Below, piece after piece: positions 54,896 through 64,000 of a stretch of DNA of 64,000 nt. The stretch lies in contig NZ_FORM01000009.1 of NCBI RefSeq assembly GCF_900114005.1, positions 1 to 64,000 of the forward strand, read 5' to 3'. The stretch is from Olleya namhaensis (GTDB lineage Bacteria > Bacteroidota > Bacteroidia > Flavobacteriales > Flavobacteriaceae). The stretch's first letter is position 1, and each line of letters begins with the position of its first letter. The position numbers were made by a program, and so were the translations under genes. The notes below the pieces were generated by a model. The model was given only the letters and a program-made list of their open reading frames with translations, was not told the origin of the DNA and did not search any database.

Positions 54896-56188
54896 ATGAA
54901 ATACCATAAAATAGACGCCTCACTTTTTGTAAAAAACCGTAAAAACTTTGCGTCTCAAATGAAGCCGAAAAGTATTGCTTTTTTTAACTCAAATGACATT
55001 TACCCAGTTAGTGCTGACAGCACTTTACCTTTTGAGCAACACCGTGATATCTTTTATTTAAGTGGTGTTGATCAAGAAGAAAGTATTTTAGTTTTATTTC
55101 CGGACTGTCCAAATCCTAAAAACAGAGAAGTTTTATTTTTAAAAGAAACTAACGCACATATTGCTGTTTGGGAAGGCGAAAAATTAACTAAAGACGCTGC
55201 ATTAACAACTAGTGGAATTAAAACAGTTTACTGGTTACAAGACTTAGAAAAAGTAGTGTTTGAAATGATGACACAAGCCGAAACAGTTTACATCAACACA
55301 AACGAGCATTACAGAGCTAACGTAGAAACGGAGACAAGAGAAGACCGTTTTACAACTTGGATCAGAAATAAATACCCAGCACATAGCGTTGCTAAAAGTA
55401 ATCCTATTTTACAACGTTTAAGATCTGTAAAAGACCAAATAGAATTAGACTTAATCCAAACGGCTTGCGATATAACAAATAAAGGTTTTAGACGTGTGTT
55501 AAGTTTTGTAAAGCCCGGCGTTATGGAATATAATATTGAAGCCGAGTTTATGCATGAGTTTTTAAACAACCGCTCTGATGGTTTTGCTTACACGCCAATT
55601 ATTGGTTCTGGAAACAACGCCAACGTATTGCACTATATAGAAAACAACCAAGAATGTAAAGCTGGAGATTTAATATTGATTGATGCAGGAGCAAAATATG
55701 CCAATTACGCAAGTGATATGACACGTACAATTCCTGTCTCTGGTAAATATAACGACAGACAAAAAGCGGTTTACAATGCTGTTTTAAGAGTAAAAAACGA
55801 AGCAACTAAACTACTAGTTCCCGGAACTATTTGGGCAGATTACCATATTGAAGTTGGTAAATTAATGACTAGCGAGCTTTTAGGTCTAGGCTTACTTGAC
55901 AAAGCAGATGTGCAAAATGAAAATCCAGACTGGCCTGCTTATAAAAAATACTTCATGCACGGAACCTCTCACCATATGGGATTAGACACGCATGATTATG
56001 GTATTTTAACTGAGCCAATGCAAGCTAACAATGTATTTACAGTAGAACCTGGAATCTACATTCCTGCAGAAGGTTTTGGTATTAGATTAGAAGATGATGT
56101 GGTTATCCAAAAATCTGGAGCTCCTTTTAATTTAATGAGAGACATCCCCATTGAAATTGAGGAAATTGAAGATATAATGAATAAGTAA
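54896..56188 (+). CDS. pepP: Xaa-Pro aminopeptidase (aminopeptidase P)
   Basis: A 430-residue metallopeptidase that removes N-terminal residues before proline. The N-terminal creatinase-like domain (about 1-165) is followed by a pita-bread domain whose metal ligands are seen in I-D-A-G-A-K, S-D-M-T-R-T, H-G-T-S-H-H-M-G, V-E-P-G-I-Y and R-L-E-D-D. Full length for the family. Followed by a strong terminator at 56205-56237. Confidence 0.93.
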   Translation: MKYHKIDASLFVKNRKNFASQMKPKSIAFFNSNDIYPVSADSTLPFEQHRDIFYLSGVDQEESILVLFPDCPNPKNREVLFLKETNAHIAVWEGEKLTKDAALTTSGIKTVYWLQDLEKVVFEMMTQAETVYINTNEHYRANVETETREDRFTTWIRNKYPAHSVAKSNPILQRLRSVKDQIELDLIQTACDITNKGFRRVLSFVKPGVMEYNIEAEFMHEFLNNRSDGFAYTPIIGSGNNANVLHYIENNQECKAGDLILIDAGAKYANYASDMTRTIPVSGKYNDRQKAVYNAVLRVKNEATKLLVPGTIWADYHIEVGKLMTSELLGLGLLDKADVQNENPDWPAYKKYFMHGTSHHMGLDTHDYGILTEPMQANNVFTVEPGIYIPAEGFGIRLEDDVVIQKSGAPFNLMRDIPIEIEEIEDIMNK

Positions 56189-56204
56189 AAGTTGTAATTT
56201 TTTT

Positions 56205-56237
56205 AAAGAAAAGCGAGCGTAAGGTTCGCTTTTCTTT
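56205..56237 (+). terminator. Terminator of pepP
   Basis: Stem AAAGAAAAGCGA / TCGCTTTTCTTT (12 bp) with a nine-base loop, 16 bases past the pepP stop. Confidence 0.8.
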
Positions 56238-56276
56238 ATTACACTAACACCTAGTTTTTATAAACAGACAAAACAA

Positions 56277-56927
56277 ATGAAAACACTTAAAGAACAAACT
56301 GATGCTAAAATCGCATCAGGCAGACAAAATAATCCCGAATTCATGAAAGGTGTTGACGCTATTATTAATAAAGCAAAAGACTTTGAATACGGAAAAAACG
56401 CAATAAAAATTGGACATAAAGCTCCTGATTTTAAGTTACCAAATCCTGAAGGGCAAGACGTAATCCTGGCAAACTTACTAGATAAAGGTCCGGTTGTTAT
56501 TACCTTTTATCGTGGTAGTTGGTGCCCGTATTGCAACTTACAACTTAGAGCATTGCAAGCTAAATTAAGCACCATTAAAGCTTTATGCGCAACTTTAGTA
56601 GCTATTAGCCCTGAAGTGCCAGACGGATCATTGACAAAAAATGAAATTAATGACATGGAATTTATTGTATTGTCTGACCAAGATGCTAGAATTGCCACAC
56701 AATATGGTGTTGCTTGGGAAGTCCCAGAATTTTTAATGGAGCATATGCGTGTAGATCGAAATCTTGATTTGAAAAAAATTAACAATGGTAATAGCAGCAT
56801 ACTTCCAATTCCTGCCACCTTTATAATAGCAAAGGACGGAATAGTTAAATGGAACTATGTTAATGTAGATTACCGAACGCGATCTGAACCAGATGAAATA
56901 ATTGAAGCTTTGAAAAAATTGTCTTAA
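56277..56927 (+). CDS. Peroxiredoxin-like (AhpC/TSA) family protein
   Basis: A 216-residue protein with a thioredoxin fold. The A-P-D-F-K-L-P-N segment is followed by F-Y-R-G-S-W-C-P-Y-C, so unlike most peroxiredoxins (with T-x-x-C) it has a W-C-P-Y-C motif that could act as a redox pair. The N-terminal about 40 residues are helical and charged; no signal peptide, so it is cytoplasmic. It probably reduces peroxides or disulfides; the exact substrate is unknown. Confidence 0.82.
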   Translation: MKTLKEQTDAKIASGRQNNPEFMKGVDAIINKAKDFEYGKNAIKIGHKAPDFKLPNPEGQDVILANLLDKGPVVITFYRGSWCPYCNLQLRALQAKLSTIKALCATLVAISPEVPDGSLTKNEINDMEFIVLSDQDARIATQYGVAWEVPEFLMEHMRVDRNLDLKKINNGNSSILPIPATFIIAKDGIVKWNYVNVDYRTRSEPDEIIEALKKLS

Positions 56928-56960
56928 AAAAAAAGCAAGCCCTAAAGCTTGCTTTTTCTC
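56928..56960. terminator. Bidirectional terminator between the peroxiredoxin-like gene and lysC
   Basis: Stem AAAAAGCAAGC / GCTTGCTTTTT with loop CCTAAA, between convergent stops at 56927 and 56964. Confidence 0.85.
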
Positions 56961-56963
56961 ATT

Positions 56964-58292
56964 TTAAACCAAAACGGTATGACTCTCAAAAACATAACGC
57001 TGTAGCTTTTTCAAGGTTTCATTTTTATCACTAGTATTTATTAGTAGTGAGATGTTGTTATTACTTCCGCCGTAAGAAATCATACGCACAGTAACATCTT
57101 GTAAAATCTGGAATAGATTAGGCGTATCTGGATGAAATATAATGGCATGACCAACCAAACAGACGATACTCATATAATTATCAACCTCAACTACAGAAAA
57201 GCGCTCTAACTCTTCAACTATACTTTCTAAATGCGTGGTATTATCAATAGTTAAAGACACTGCGATTTCTGATGTTGTAATCATATCTATGGACGTTTCG
57301 TAACGCTCAAAAATCTCAAAAACCTTCTTTAAAAAACCATGTGCCAATAACATTCTAGCAGATTTTATTTTTATAGCCGTAATATTATCTTTTGCAGCAA
57401 TTGCTTTTATCCCTTCTCCATGGACTTGATTAGTAATCAACGTACCGTGTGCTTCTGGAGCCATTGTGTTTTTTAATCGCACCGGAATATCCAATGCACG
57501 CACAGGCATAACCGTTTGCGGGTGCAATATTTTAGCTCCAAAATAAGCCAACTCTGCAGACTCATCAAAAGACAAATTAGAAATAGCGGTTGTATTATCT
57601 ACAAAACGTGGATCGTTATTATGAAAACCATCAATATCTGTCCAAATTTGCACTTCTTCTACCTTTAAAACAGACCCAATTATAGTCGCCGTATAATCAC
57701 TTCCTCCGCGCTGCAAATTAGCAATATTACCCTCTGCGTCGCGACTTATAAAACCTTGTGTGATATAAATATCTGCTTGTGCGGTTTCTTTTAAAATACG
57801 ATTTAAATTCTGCTGAATGTAATAATTATCAGGCTCGTTAGATTTATCAATACGCATAAAATCTAAAGCAGGTAACAACACTGCATTTATATTTTCTTGT
57901 TGTAAATAGTGACTAAAAATAAAGGTGGACAACAATTCACCTTGAGACACAATTTGATTATATAATATGTCATCATACAATCTATTAACCAGTGATTCTA
58001 GCGTATTAAAAACATCGTTAACATAAACAAAGACCGTTTTATGCAATTCCGGATTAGTAATTAATTTTTTTATGGTCTTGTTGTACGTGTTTCTAAGTGC
58101 ATCAATAACAATCAAAGCATCATCAGACTTATGGTTTTTAATATAATCTGTAATTTTTACTAAAGCATTAGTTGTTCCAGACATTGCTGATAAAACTACT
58201 ACTTTTTGCTGCCCATTGTTAATAATGTTTTTAACATTAATCATGTTTTCAATAGACCCTACAGATGTTCCTCCAAACTTTAGTACTAACAT
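56964..58292 (-). CDS. lysC: Aspartate kinase (monofunctional)
   Basis: A 442-residue enzyme that phosphorylates aspartate, the first step towards lysine, threonine and methionine. The N-terminal kinase domain has K-F-G-G-T-S-V-G-S, the substrate segment G-F-I-S-R and R-G-G-S-D-Y-T-A; two ACT domains (about 315-440) provide feedback control. No homoserine dehydrogenase is fused. Divergent from a small protein whose C-terminus looks like an ACT domain. Confidence 0.92.
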   Translation of the reverse strand: MLVLKFGGTSVGSIENMINVKNIINNGQQKVVVLSAMSGTTNALVKITDYIKNHKSDDALIVIDALRNTYNKTIKKLITNPELHKTVFVYVNDVFNTLESLVNRLYDDILYNQIVSQGELLSTFIFSHYLQQENINAVLLPALDFMRIDKSNEPDNYYIQQNLNRILKETAQADIYITQGFISRDAEGNIANLQRGGSDYTATIIGSVLKVEEVQIWTDIDGFHNNDPRFVDNTTAISNLSFDESAELAYFGAKILHPQTVMPVRALDIPVRLKNTMAPEAHGTLITNQVHGEGIKAIAAKDNITAIKIKSARMLLAHGFLKKVFEIFERYETSIDMITTSEIAVSLTIDNTTHLESIVEELERFSVVEVDNYMSIVCLVGHAIIFHPDTPNLFQILQDVTVRMISYGGSNNNISLLINTSDKNETLKKLQRYVFESHTVLV

Positions 58293-58395
58293 AATATTTA
58301 AATTTTATAAGGCTAAATTACTTAGAGACTAAGAGATAGCCATAAAAATGAAAAAATTGTACTATTTTTACACAAATTGTTAAATAATTAACAGA

Positions 58396-59052
58396 ATGAA
58401 AACTATCGCCTCTTGCGTAGAAGACATATTAATCACGCAACCGTTTTTAGAAGAAGCATTGTCTAGAAGCATTATTAACTACTCTGCCTTAGCCGAAGAA
58501 TTGAACGCGCCAATTAGTGCCATGTTGCGTAAACCCGTAAAATCTGGAGCTATTATGATGGCTTTACGCAGATACAACACACCAAATACGTTGCGTCATT
58601 CTTTAAAACTAAAAAGCACGCTACAAAATTTAGGAGATATCACGGTACGCTCTAACTTAAGTGATTTTACATTTCAGAATTCTGAAACCCTAATACAAAG
58701 TCACACCAAAATTTTAGATCAAGTAGAAGCTAATAAAGATATTTTTTACGCCTTTACACGAGGAATTTTTGAAAGTAATATTATTATATCGAATTCTGAA
58801 AACAAGAAAATATTAAAATGTTTTATTAACGAAAAACAGATTGGATTACAAGAAAACTTATCCGCAATCAGTATCCGTTTACCAAAAGACAACTCTAAAA
58901 TATCAGGTTTATATTACCAAATATTTAAACGATTAGCTTGGGAAAACATTCCGTTATACGAAGTTGTTTCTACCACCAATGAATTTACGGTATTAGTAGA
59001 AGACCACGTGGTTGACAAAGCATTTTCAGTAATTAAAAACCTGAAGAATTAA
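58396..59052 (+). CDS. ACT-domain-like protein divergent from aspartate kinase
   Basis: A 218-residue protein. The N-terminal about 60 residues are helical and DNA-binding-like in character (L-A-E-E-L-N-A-P-I-S-A-M-L-R-K). Two halves follow: about 75-140, and about 145-215 containing E-V-V-S-T-T-N-E-F-T-V-L-V-E-D and A-F-S-V-I-K-N-L, close to the ACT regulatory domain of aspartokinases. It has no kinase domain. It sits 103 bases from lysC on the opposite strand, so a regulatory role on aspartate-family synthesis is plausible but inferred. It overlaps the next convergent gene by four bases. Confidence 0.6.
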   Translation: MKTIASCVEDILITQPFLEEALSRSIINYSALAEELNAPISAMLRKPVKSGAIMMALRRYNTPNTLRHSLKLKSTLQNLGDITVRSNLSDFTFQNSETLIQSHTKILDQVEANKDIFYAFTRGIFESNIIISNSENKKILKCFINEKQIGLQENLSAISIRLPKDNSKISGLYYQIFKRLAWENIPLYEVVSTTNEFTVLVEDHVVDKAFSVIKNLKN

Positions 59053-60071
59053 TTATTTTTTATATATTCTTGAAGCTTACTATTTAAGACTAGATATAAT
59101 TGACTAGGTCTAATGTCTATGTACTTTGTCTTTAATCGAATTGGAGAATCAAATCTTTTATAACTAGCATCACCTATTCTTCTTTTTAATGACCCTGACT
59201 CGTATTTGCTTACAAATTCCTCGGGGTTTTTCAACACCAAAATAATAGCTTTTTGGTTAAGTAGTAAAGACCTTACTTCTATTTTTTTAATATCAGACCA
59301 AGGTACAAACCCAGCTGATAATTCAGAGCAATTGTCAGTAACACCATTCTCGTCTATTACTAACCCAAATTTTCTTATAAAAACTTTAGTTATTATTTTA
59401 TTTAACCAATAAGCGCAAATTTTAACCATCAAAACATCCAACAAAATAGCTGTCCAATCCAAATTAGAGAAATCCCATAACACTTGATCATTCAAAAAAT
59501 AAAAGTGTAATAAAAAAGCTGTTAAAAGTGCAAAATAATAAATTAATACCCCTAGTAATTTTAACAAACTATAGCCAACACTAATGATATCTTTGTTCTC
59601 TAACTGTTTTTCTAAAACATGTTTTTTTCTTCTTTCAAAATATCCTGCAGAAAAAGTGAAAGTAAAATATGAGAAAAAACCTGTAATCAAAATAAATAGC
59701 ACTAGATTTTTAAGAAAAAAATCTTCTAATTTGAAAACACTAAGAGTTAGATAAGTAAACGAAAACAATAAAAAAGGTGCAATTATAACAAAATATTTCT
59801 CTTGACTTTCTTGAAACCAATTTGCTTTAAAAGTTTCTAAAGATTTTTCAAAAGATGAAGATTGATCATCTTCGTATTGCATCTGACTTAAGTCATAATC
59901 TAATACATGTAAGATTGTTTTAAGAGTATAACTTCTTGGTGTTACTTCTCCTGCTTCAATACGCTGAATTGTTCTAACACTTATATTACATTTTTCTATT
60001 AACTCTTCTTGTGTTAGTCCTTTTTGTTTTCTTAATTGCGAGATCTTCTCACCTAATTTTGGCTGCTTCAT
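59049..60071 (-). CDS. HTH (XRE) regulator with membrane spans and PH-like domain
   Basis: A 340-residue protein. Residues 1 to about 65 form an XRE helix-turn-helix (L-R-K-Q-K-G-L-T-Q-E-E-L and I-S-V-R-T-I-Q-R-I-E-A-G). About four membrane helices lie between about 105 and 230, then a C-terminal segment (about 245-335) with V-P-W-S-D-I-K-K-I-E-V-R resembling bacterial PH-like domains. The ATG at 60071 is preferred over an in-frame ATG 11 codons upstream because it begins at the HTH domain. A DNA-binding domain fixed to the membrane suggests it senses membrane state; this is inference. Confidence 0.72.
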   Translation of the reverse strand: MKQPKLGEKISQLRKQKGLTQEELIEKCNISVRTIQRIEAGEVTPRSYTLKTILHVLDYDLSQMQYEDDQSSSFEKSLETFKANWFQESQEKYFVIIAPFLLFSFTYLTLSVFKLEDFFLKNLVLFILITGFFSYFTFTFSAGYFERRKKHVLEKQLENKDIISVGYSLLKLLGVLIYYFALLTAFLLHFYFLNDQVLWDFSNLDWTAILLDVLMVKICAYWLNKIITKVFIRKFGLVIDENGVTDNCSELSAGFVPWSDIKKIEVRSLLLNQKAIILVLKNPEEFVSKYESGSLKRRIGDASYKRFDSPIRLKTKYIDIRPSQLYLVLNSKLQEYIKNN

Positions 60072-60163
60072 AATATAAATATTTTCAAGCAAATCTACTC
60101 TCATGAAGCTATTTTTTAAAATTTCTAGACCGCTTTAAACCCGACATTTACCCGTCAAAGCCC

Positions 60164-61465
60164 TTAAATAGCTTGTGTTCTTGATTTTTTAGTAATTATA
60201 TTAATAAAGAGAAATAAAATTAAAGCGGGTAACACCCAACCTAAACTATGCTTTGCAAACGGAATTAAGTTTACAATAGTTGTTAAACCTTCTGATGGAC
60301 TTAAAAACCCAATAACATCAGGAATACTAAAAACAAAAGTCACTAAAACCACCACTCTAAACACTAATTTAGAAGCATATTTATTCGGAATTGCATTTAA
60401 CAAAATCAATACAATAGTAATAGGATAAATAAACAATAACACTGGTAACGCATAGACTATAATAGTATTAAAATCTAATTGCCCAACCACAACACCAAAG
60501 ACACATGCAATTGTCGCGGTAACCGCATATACGGTTTGAGAATTATTAATTAAGCCTTTAAAATAATCTGCAGTTCCAGTTACAATACCAACAGCTGTAG
60601 TAAAACATGCCAAAGCAATTAATACACTTAAAACCGAATACCCAAAAGCACCAAGCGCTTTAACGCTAATCCCAGTTAATAAGTTAGCACGTTGCATATC
60701 GCTATTTAAACTACTGTTTATGTCTATTTCTGCACCATAAGAAGCACCAACCGCAATAAGACCAGCGTAAATTATAAACAAACCAAAACCCGCAATTAAT
60801 CCTGATTTTTTAATCAGGTCCTTTTTAGCTTCAAAAGAAGCCTCTGTTTTTAAATTAATAGAAATTATAATTACTGCTCCTACTACTACTGCCGCAATCG
60901 CGTCAAAGGTTTGATACCCTTCCAAAATACCAGATACAATTGGTGTATCCATTGTTGTTGGATTAGTAATCATTTGTGTAGAATATAATCCGATACCAAT
61001 AACCAGTAATAAAATAATAACAATAAAAGGCGTCAAATACTTACCTATTATATTTAAAATCTTAGAACGGTTTAAGGCAAAAATCAGCACTAAAATAAAG
61101 TATATACTACTTGTTAATAAAGGCGAGGTTCCAAAATTTGGATGTATCGCTATCTCATGAGTTGCTGCTGCGGTACGTGGCGACGGAATAGCAACCGCTA
61201 TTAAATAAATTAGTATGCAATAAATAAAACTAAAAGTTGGAGATACTTTTTTTCCAAAATCATATAACGTCCCTTGTAATTTAGCATGTGCATAAATACC
61301 TATAATAGGAATTGCCACTGCTGTAATAATAAAGCCTAAGGTTACCCAAAACCAATTCTCACCTGCATTATATCCTAAAAGCGGTGGTAATAATAAATTT
61401 CCTGCACCAAAAAACAGAGAAAACAAAGCAAAGCTTGTTATTAGAAGATCTTTTGTTCTATTCAA
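60164..61465 (-). CDS. brnQ: Branched-chain amino acid transporter (BrnQ/LIVCS family)
   Basis: A 433-residue inner-membrane carrier with about twelve hydrophobic helices. The start F-F-G-A-G-N-L-L-L-P-P and internal A-A-A-T-H-E-I-A fit BrnQ, which imports leucine, isoleucine and valine with Na+ or H+. The start codon appears to be a TTG at 61465, two bases past the stop of the serine hydrolase gene, so the two are co-transcribed. Confidence 0.9.
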   Translation of the reverse strand: MNRTKDLLITSFALFSLFFGAGNLLLPPLLGYNAGENWFWVTLGFIITAVAIPIIGIYAHAKLQGTLYDFGKKVSPTFSFIYCILIYLIAVAIPSPRTAAATHEIAIHPNFGTSPLLTSSIYFILVLIFALNRSKILNIIGKYLTPFIVIILLLVIGIGLYSTQMITNPTTMDTPIVSGILEGYQTFDAIAAVVVGAVIIISINLKTEASFEAKKDLIKKSGLIAGFGLFIIYAGLIAVGASYGAEIDINSSLNSDMQRANLLTGISVKALGAFGYSVLSVLIALACFTTAVGIVTGTADYFKGLINNSQTVYAVTATIACVFGVVVGQLDFNTIIVYALPVLLFIYPITIVLILLNAIPNKYASKLVFRVVVLVTFVFSIPDVIGFLSPSEGLTTIVNLIPFAKHSLGWVLPALILFLFINIITKKSRTQAI

Positions 61466-61467
61466 AA

Positions 61468-63015
61468 TTAGTCTTGTTTAATTAGTTTTAAGTCTTCAAA
61501 GTCAAAGCTAAAATCTGTTACAGGTGCAATAGGCTTTAAGGTAGCACCTACTGCCTTACCTGTTTCGTCAAAGCTAAATTGCACATAGCAATCTGCATCG
61601 TAACTTCTATTATCCCATTTAACAATAAATGTTGTGGCATTATACGGTAATAAACTTCCTTTTAGTGTTTGAGATTTATCTGAAAGCAACCTTAAATTAG
61701 TTCCGCTTTGCGTAATACTAACCTTTCCAAACCATACATCTTTATATGCTCCTACAATAGCATCCGCCTTTGGAATAATAGCACTGTTTTTCATTTTAGC
61801 TACTTGATCAAAAACTGCTATTTTTAAACTGTCATTATATGTATACCATTCGGTATTGTTTCTTCCTAATTTATCTAACCAATTACGATCTTCGTAGCCT
61901 AAATAACTATCTTTAATAGTATTAGTTATCGTTGTAAAAGCAGACCCATTCATCTGATTAGTTAATACCACAATTGCTAAATCTAAATCCGGAATCATAG
62001 TAAATTGCGTTACCGTTCCTAATAATCCACCTGTGTGATATACTTGCTTATAACCACCTTTTACATCTGTTAAAAACCAGCCTAAACCGTAGCCTTTAAA
62101 GTTTGAATTATAACTATCGTTAGCACTTACTTTTAAAGGCGTCTGTAATTGCCAAAGCTCATGGAATTGTTTTTCACTTAACAAACGCTCGCCTTTTGCA
62201 GTCACAGCATCATTCATTAAAAACTGTGCCCAAGTTAACATATCATCCACGTTACTCATAATCCCTCCTGCTGGATTTGCCAATGGACTCCAATCATGCG
62301 GAATCTGAACCAATTTACCATCAGCAAGCGTATGGGCTTCAATAATATTAGACTTATCTGTCACACGATTATAAGATGCTTTACTGTTAGTCATCCCAAC
62401 CGGTTTCATTATTTTAGTTTCAATAAATTCTTCCCAAGACAATCCACTAACTCGTTTTAAAACCTCTCCTGCAATAATAAACATGTTGTTATTGTAAGCA
62501 AATTGACTTCTAAAAGAGCTCTCTGCTTCTAAATGACCAACATTTTTAAGCACATCACTAACATTAAAATCGGCTTCCGGGAAAAACATTAAATCTCCTG
62601 CACCAAGTCCCATTCCGCTTCTATGCGTAACCAAATCTCTAACCGTAAACTGCTCCGTTACCCAAGCATCTTTTAATTTAAATTCAGGAATATGCTGTCT
62701 TACTTTATCATCCCAATTAAGCTTACCTTGATCCACAAGCATTGCTAATGCAAAACAAGTAAATCCTTTACTGTTAGAAGCCACACCAACTAAAGTGCTA
62801 TTATCCATCTCTTTTTTATTAGACATAGCGCGCACACCATGACCTTTAGCATACACCACTTTTCCGTCTTTAATTACACCAACGGAAATCCCTGGAACGT
62901 TAAAGGTTTTTAAAGTGCTCTCAACAAGTTGATCTAGTTTAGCCTCTTCAATTTGAGCAGACAAAGTCATGCTTGTAAAAAAAGCTATAGTATAAAGGAA
63001 AGGTTTTAATCTCAT
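61468..63015 (-). CDS. Serine hydrolase of the beta-lactamase/class C family
   Basis: A 515-residue exported enzyme (signal peptide ends L-S-A-Q). The catalytic motifs are S80-N-S-K83, Y174-N-N176 and H-T-G-G. A DUF3471-like beta domain makes up the C-terminal about 110 residues (about 400-510). This family covers beta-lactamases, D-Ala carboxypeptidases and esterases; the substrate cannot be fixed. A minus-strand -7 box TATATTTG is at 63043-63050. Co-transcribed with brnQ, so a role in peptide or amino acid turnover is possible. Confidence 0.87.
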   Translation of the reverse strand: MRLKPFLYTIAFFTSMTLSAQIEEAKLDQLVESTLKTFNVPGISVGVIKDGKVVYAKGHGVRAMSNKKEMDNSTLVGVASNSKGFTCFALAMLVDQGKLNWDDKVRQHIPEFKLKDAWVTEQFTVRDLVTHRSGMGLGAGDLMFFPEADFNVSDVLKNVGHLEAESSFRSQFAYNNNMFIIAGEVLKRVSGLSWEEFIETKIMKPVGMTNSKASYNRVTDKSNIIEAHTLADGKLVQIPHDWSPLANPAGGIMSNVDDMLTWAQFLMNDAVTAKGERLLSEKQFHELWQLQTPLKVSANDSYNSNFKGYGLGWFLTDVKGGYKQVYHTGGLLGTVTQFTMIPDLDLAIVVLTNQMNGSAFTTITNTIKDSYLGYEDRNWLDKLGRNNTEWYTYNDSLKIAVFDQVAKMKNSAIIPKADAIVGAYKDVWFGKVSITQSGTNLRLLSDKSQTLKGSLLPYNATTFIVKWDNRSYDADCYVQFSFDETGKAVGATLKPIAPVTDFSFDFEDLKLIKQD

Positions 63016-63094
63016 AATTTGATAGTTTATAATCTAGGCAATCAAATATAGTAAATAGTTAATCAAAACAACTTACTAAAAACAGTACAAATCT

Positions 63095-63102
63095 TATCTT
63101 TG
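63095..63102 (+). promoter_or_regulatory. Promoter -7 box of the alpha/beta hydrolase gene
   Basis: TATCTTTG matches TAnnTTTG and ends six bases before the ATG at 63109, implying an almost leaderless mRNA. It rules out the in-frame TTG at 63100 as a start, since that lies in the box itself. Confidence 0.55.
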
Positions 63103-63108
63103 CAGGCT

Positions 63109-63882
63109 ATGATTTTAACTTACAAAGGTATATCCATTTCTTATTCTGTTTCTGGACAAGGTAAAACAGTCACCTTATTACACGGTTTTTTAGAAAACAG
63201 TACTATGTGGAAGGATACCGTTGCCAGTCTAGAACGCACACATCAGGTCATTACTATAGATTTGTTAGGACATGGTTTAACAGACGCTTTAGGTTACGTG
63301 CACACCATGGAAGACTTTGCAGATGCAGTAGATGCAGTACTTACCCACTTAAACATTACAAGTACTACGCTAGTTGGCCACTCACTTGGTGGTTATGTTG
63401 CTTTGGCTTTCGCCGAAAAAAAGCCGCATACTATTGAGGGACTGTGTTTAATGAACTCGACACCTTTTGCAGACAGCCAAGAACGCATCATACTTAGAAA
63501 CAGAGCCTTAAAAGTCGCAAAGACTAACTACAAAAACTTAGTTAGCATGTCTATTAGTAATTTGTTTTTTGAAGACAATAGAATTCGTTTTGAGGACGCT
63601 ATTGAAAATATTAAAACCGAAGCTCTAAAAACACCACTTCAAGGTTACGTTGCCACACAAGAAGGCATGAAAATTAGAACTGACAGAACTAAAACATTAG
63701 AAAATTTAAACTGCAAAAAACTAATTATTGCTGGTAAAAACGATCCCATTTTATCTAAAACAGACCTGCATCAATTAGAAAAATTAAATGGTGTTACGGT
63801 TACTATTCTAGAAGGTGGACACATGTCTCACATCGAAAACAAAGAAGAATTCTTACAAGCAATAATACGTTTCATCGAATAA
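63109..63882 (+). CDS. Alpha/beta hydrolase
   Basis: A 257-residue cytoplasmic hydrolase. The oxyanion region L-L-H-G-F-L-E-N, nucleophile elbow G-H-S-L-G-G with the catalytic Ser, a late Asp (N-D-P-I-L) and His (G-G-H-M-S-H-I-E) give a complete triad. The pattern resembles MhpC/MenH-type esterases. Substrate unknown. Divergent from the serine hydrolase-brnQ operon. Confidence 0.87.
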   Translation: MILTYKGISISYSVSGQGKTVTLLHGFLENSTMWKDTVASLERTHQVITIDLLGHGLTDALGYVHTMEDFADAVDAVLTHLNITSTTLVGHSLGGYVALAFAEKKPHTIEGLCLMNSTPFADSQERIILRNRALKVAKTNYKNLVSMSISNLFFEDNRIRFEDAIENIKTEALKTPLQGYVATQEGMKIRTDRTKTLENLNCKKLIIAGKNDPILSKTDLHQLEKLNGVTVTILEGGHMSHIENKEEFLQAIIRFIE

Positions 63883-64000
63883 ATAGTGCTTTTTGACGTT
63901 TAATTGGTTTTTTATCCTACTTTCGGTAAACGCTATATATCAGATTTTTACAAAATGTATAAAATCTAACAAAAAAACGAATCATGCACAAAGTACCACA

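Noticed and set aside
63984-64000. Possible start of another gene at the window edge (ATG CAC AAA GTA CCA)
   Set aside because: Only five codons are visible and no promoter box is seen at the proper distance, so it cannot be supported.

Overview
The window looks like chromosome of a marine-type Bacteroidetes, family Flavobacteriaceae. The DNA is AT-rich. Several genes have the Bacteroidetes -7 promoter box (TAnnTTTG) a short distance upstream and no purine-rich ribosome binding site is needed. Lineage markers are present: gldD and gldE, a PorP/SprF protein, a type B type IX secretion (T9SS) C-terminal domain, and a three-subunit succinate dehydrogenase in the order C-A-B. I see no rRNA, tRNA or CRISPR.

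Layout. 1-5015 is accessory: a TetR-SDR-DoxX operon with two matching palindromic operators, then an IS110-family element, a DUF6090 gene and a small secreted protein. The spaces after the DoxX gene and after the DUF6090 gene carry palindromic elements that resemble integron attC sites, and the IS sits inside the first one. 5063-10930 is core: ssb-gldE-gldD, mutY, HU, a 30-residue basic protein missed by simple ORF calling, and rng (RNase G/E). 11226-19579 is one minus-strand operon for a 1804-residue T9SS type B adhesin, its PorP/SprF partner and a PorE-like OmpA protein. 19718-26318 holds an aldo/keto reductase, xth with an OmpA lipoprotein, and a large outer-membrane protein of unknown role. 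26378-34295 is a divalent metal efflux island: a His-rich small protein, a CzcA-type RND pump fused to a TolC-type channel, a CzcB adaptor and a P1B-type ATPase. 34391-45447 mixes housekeeping genes (glyS, comF, an omega-amidase) with a tandem pair of membrane coiled-coil paralogues and a LytS/LytR two-component pair. 45466-51820 holds a membrane MutS-like ATPase, an M28 peptidase and sdhCAB. 51869-63882 holds a BNR/sortilin-like protein, pepP, a peroxiredoxin-like protein, lysC divergent from an ACT-like protein, a membrane HTH protein, brnQ with a serine hydrolase, and an alpha/beta hydrolase.

Most notable observations: (1) the noncoding 5' end of the IS110 element contains two similar hairpins, with short segments beside them that match the sequence flanking the element and the element's own terminus, as expected of a bridge RNA; (2) the attC-like elements delimit a cassette-like DUF6090 unit; (3) a structured dispersed repeat occurs twice, each time just 3' of a gene in the same orientation; (4) the RND-TolC fusion keeps an intact internal signal peptide and in-frame ATG; (5) a MutS-type ATPase carries four predicted membrane spans.
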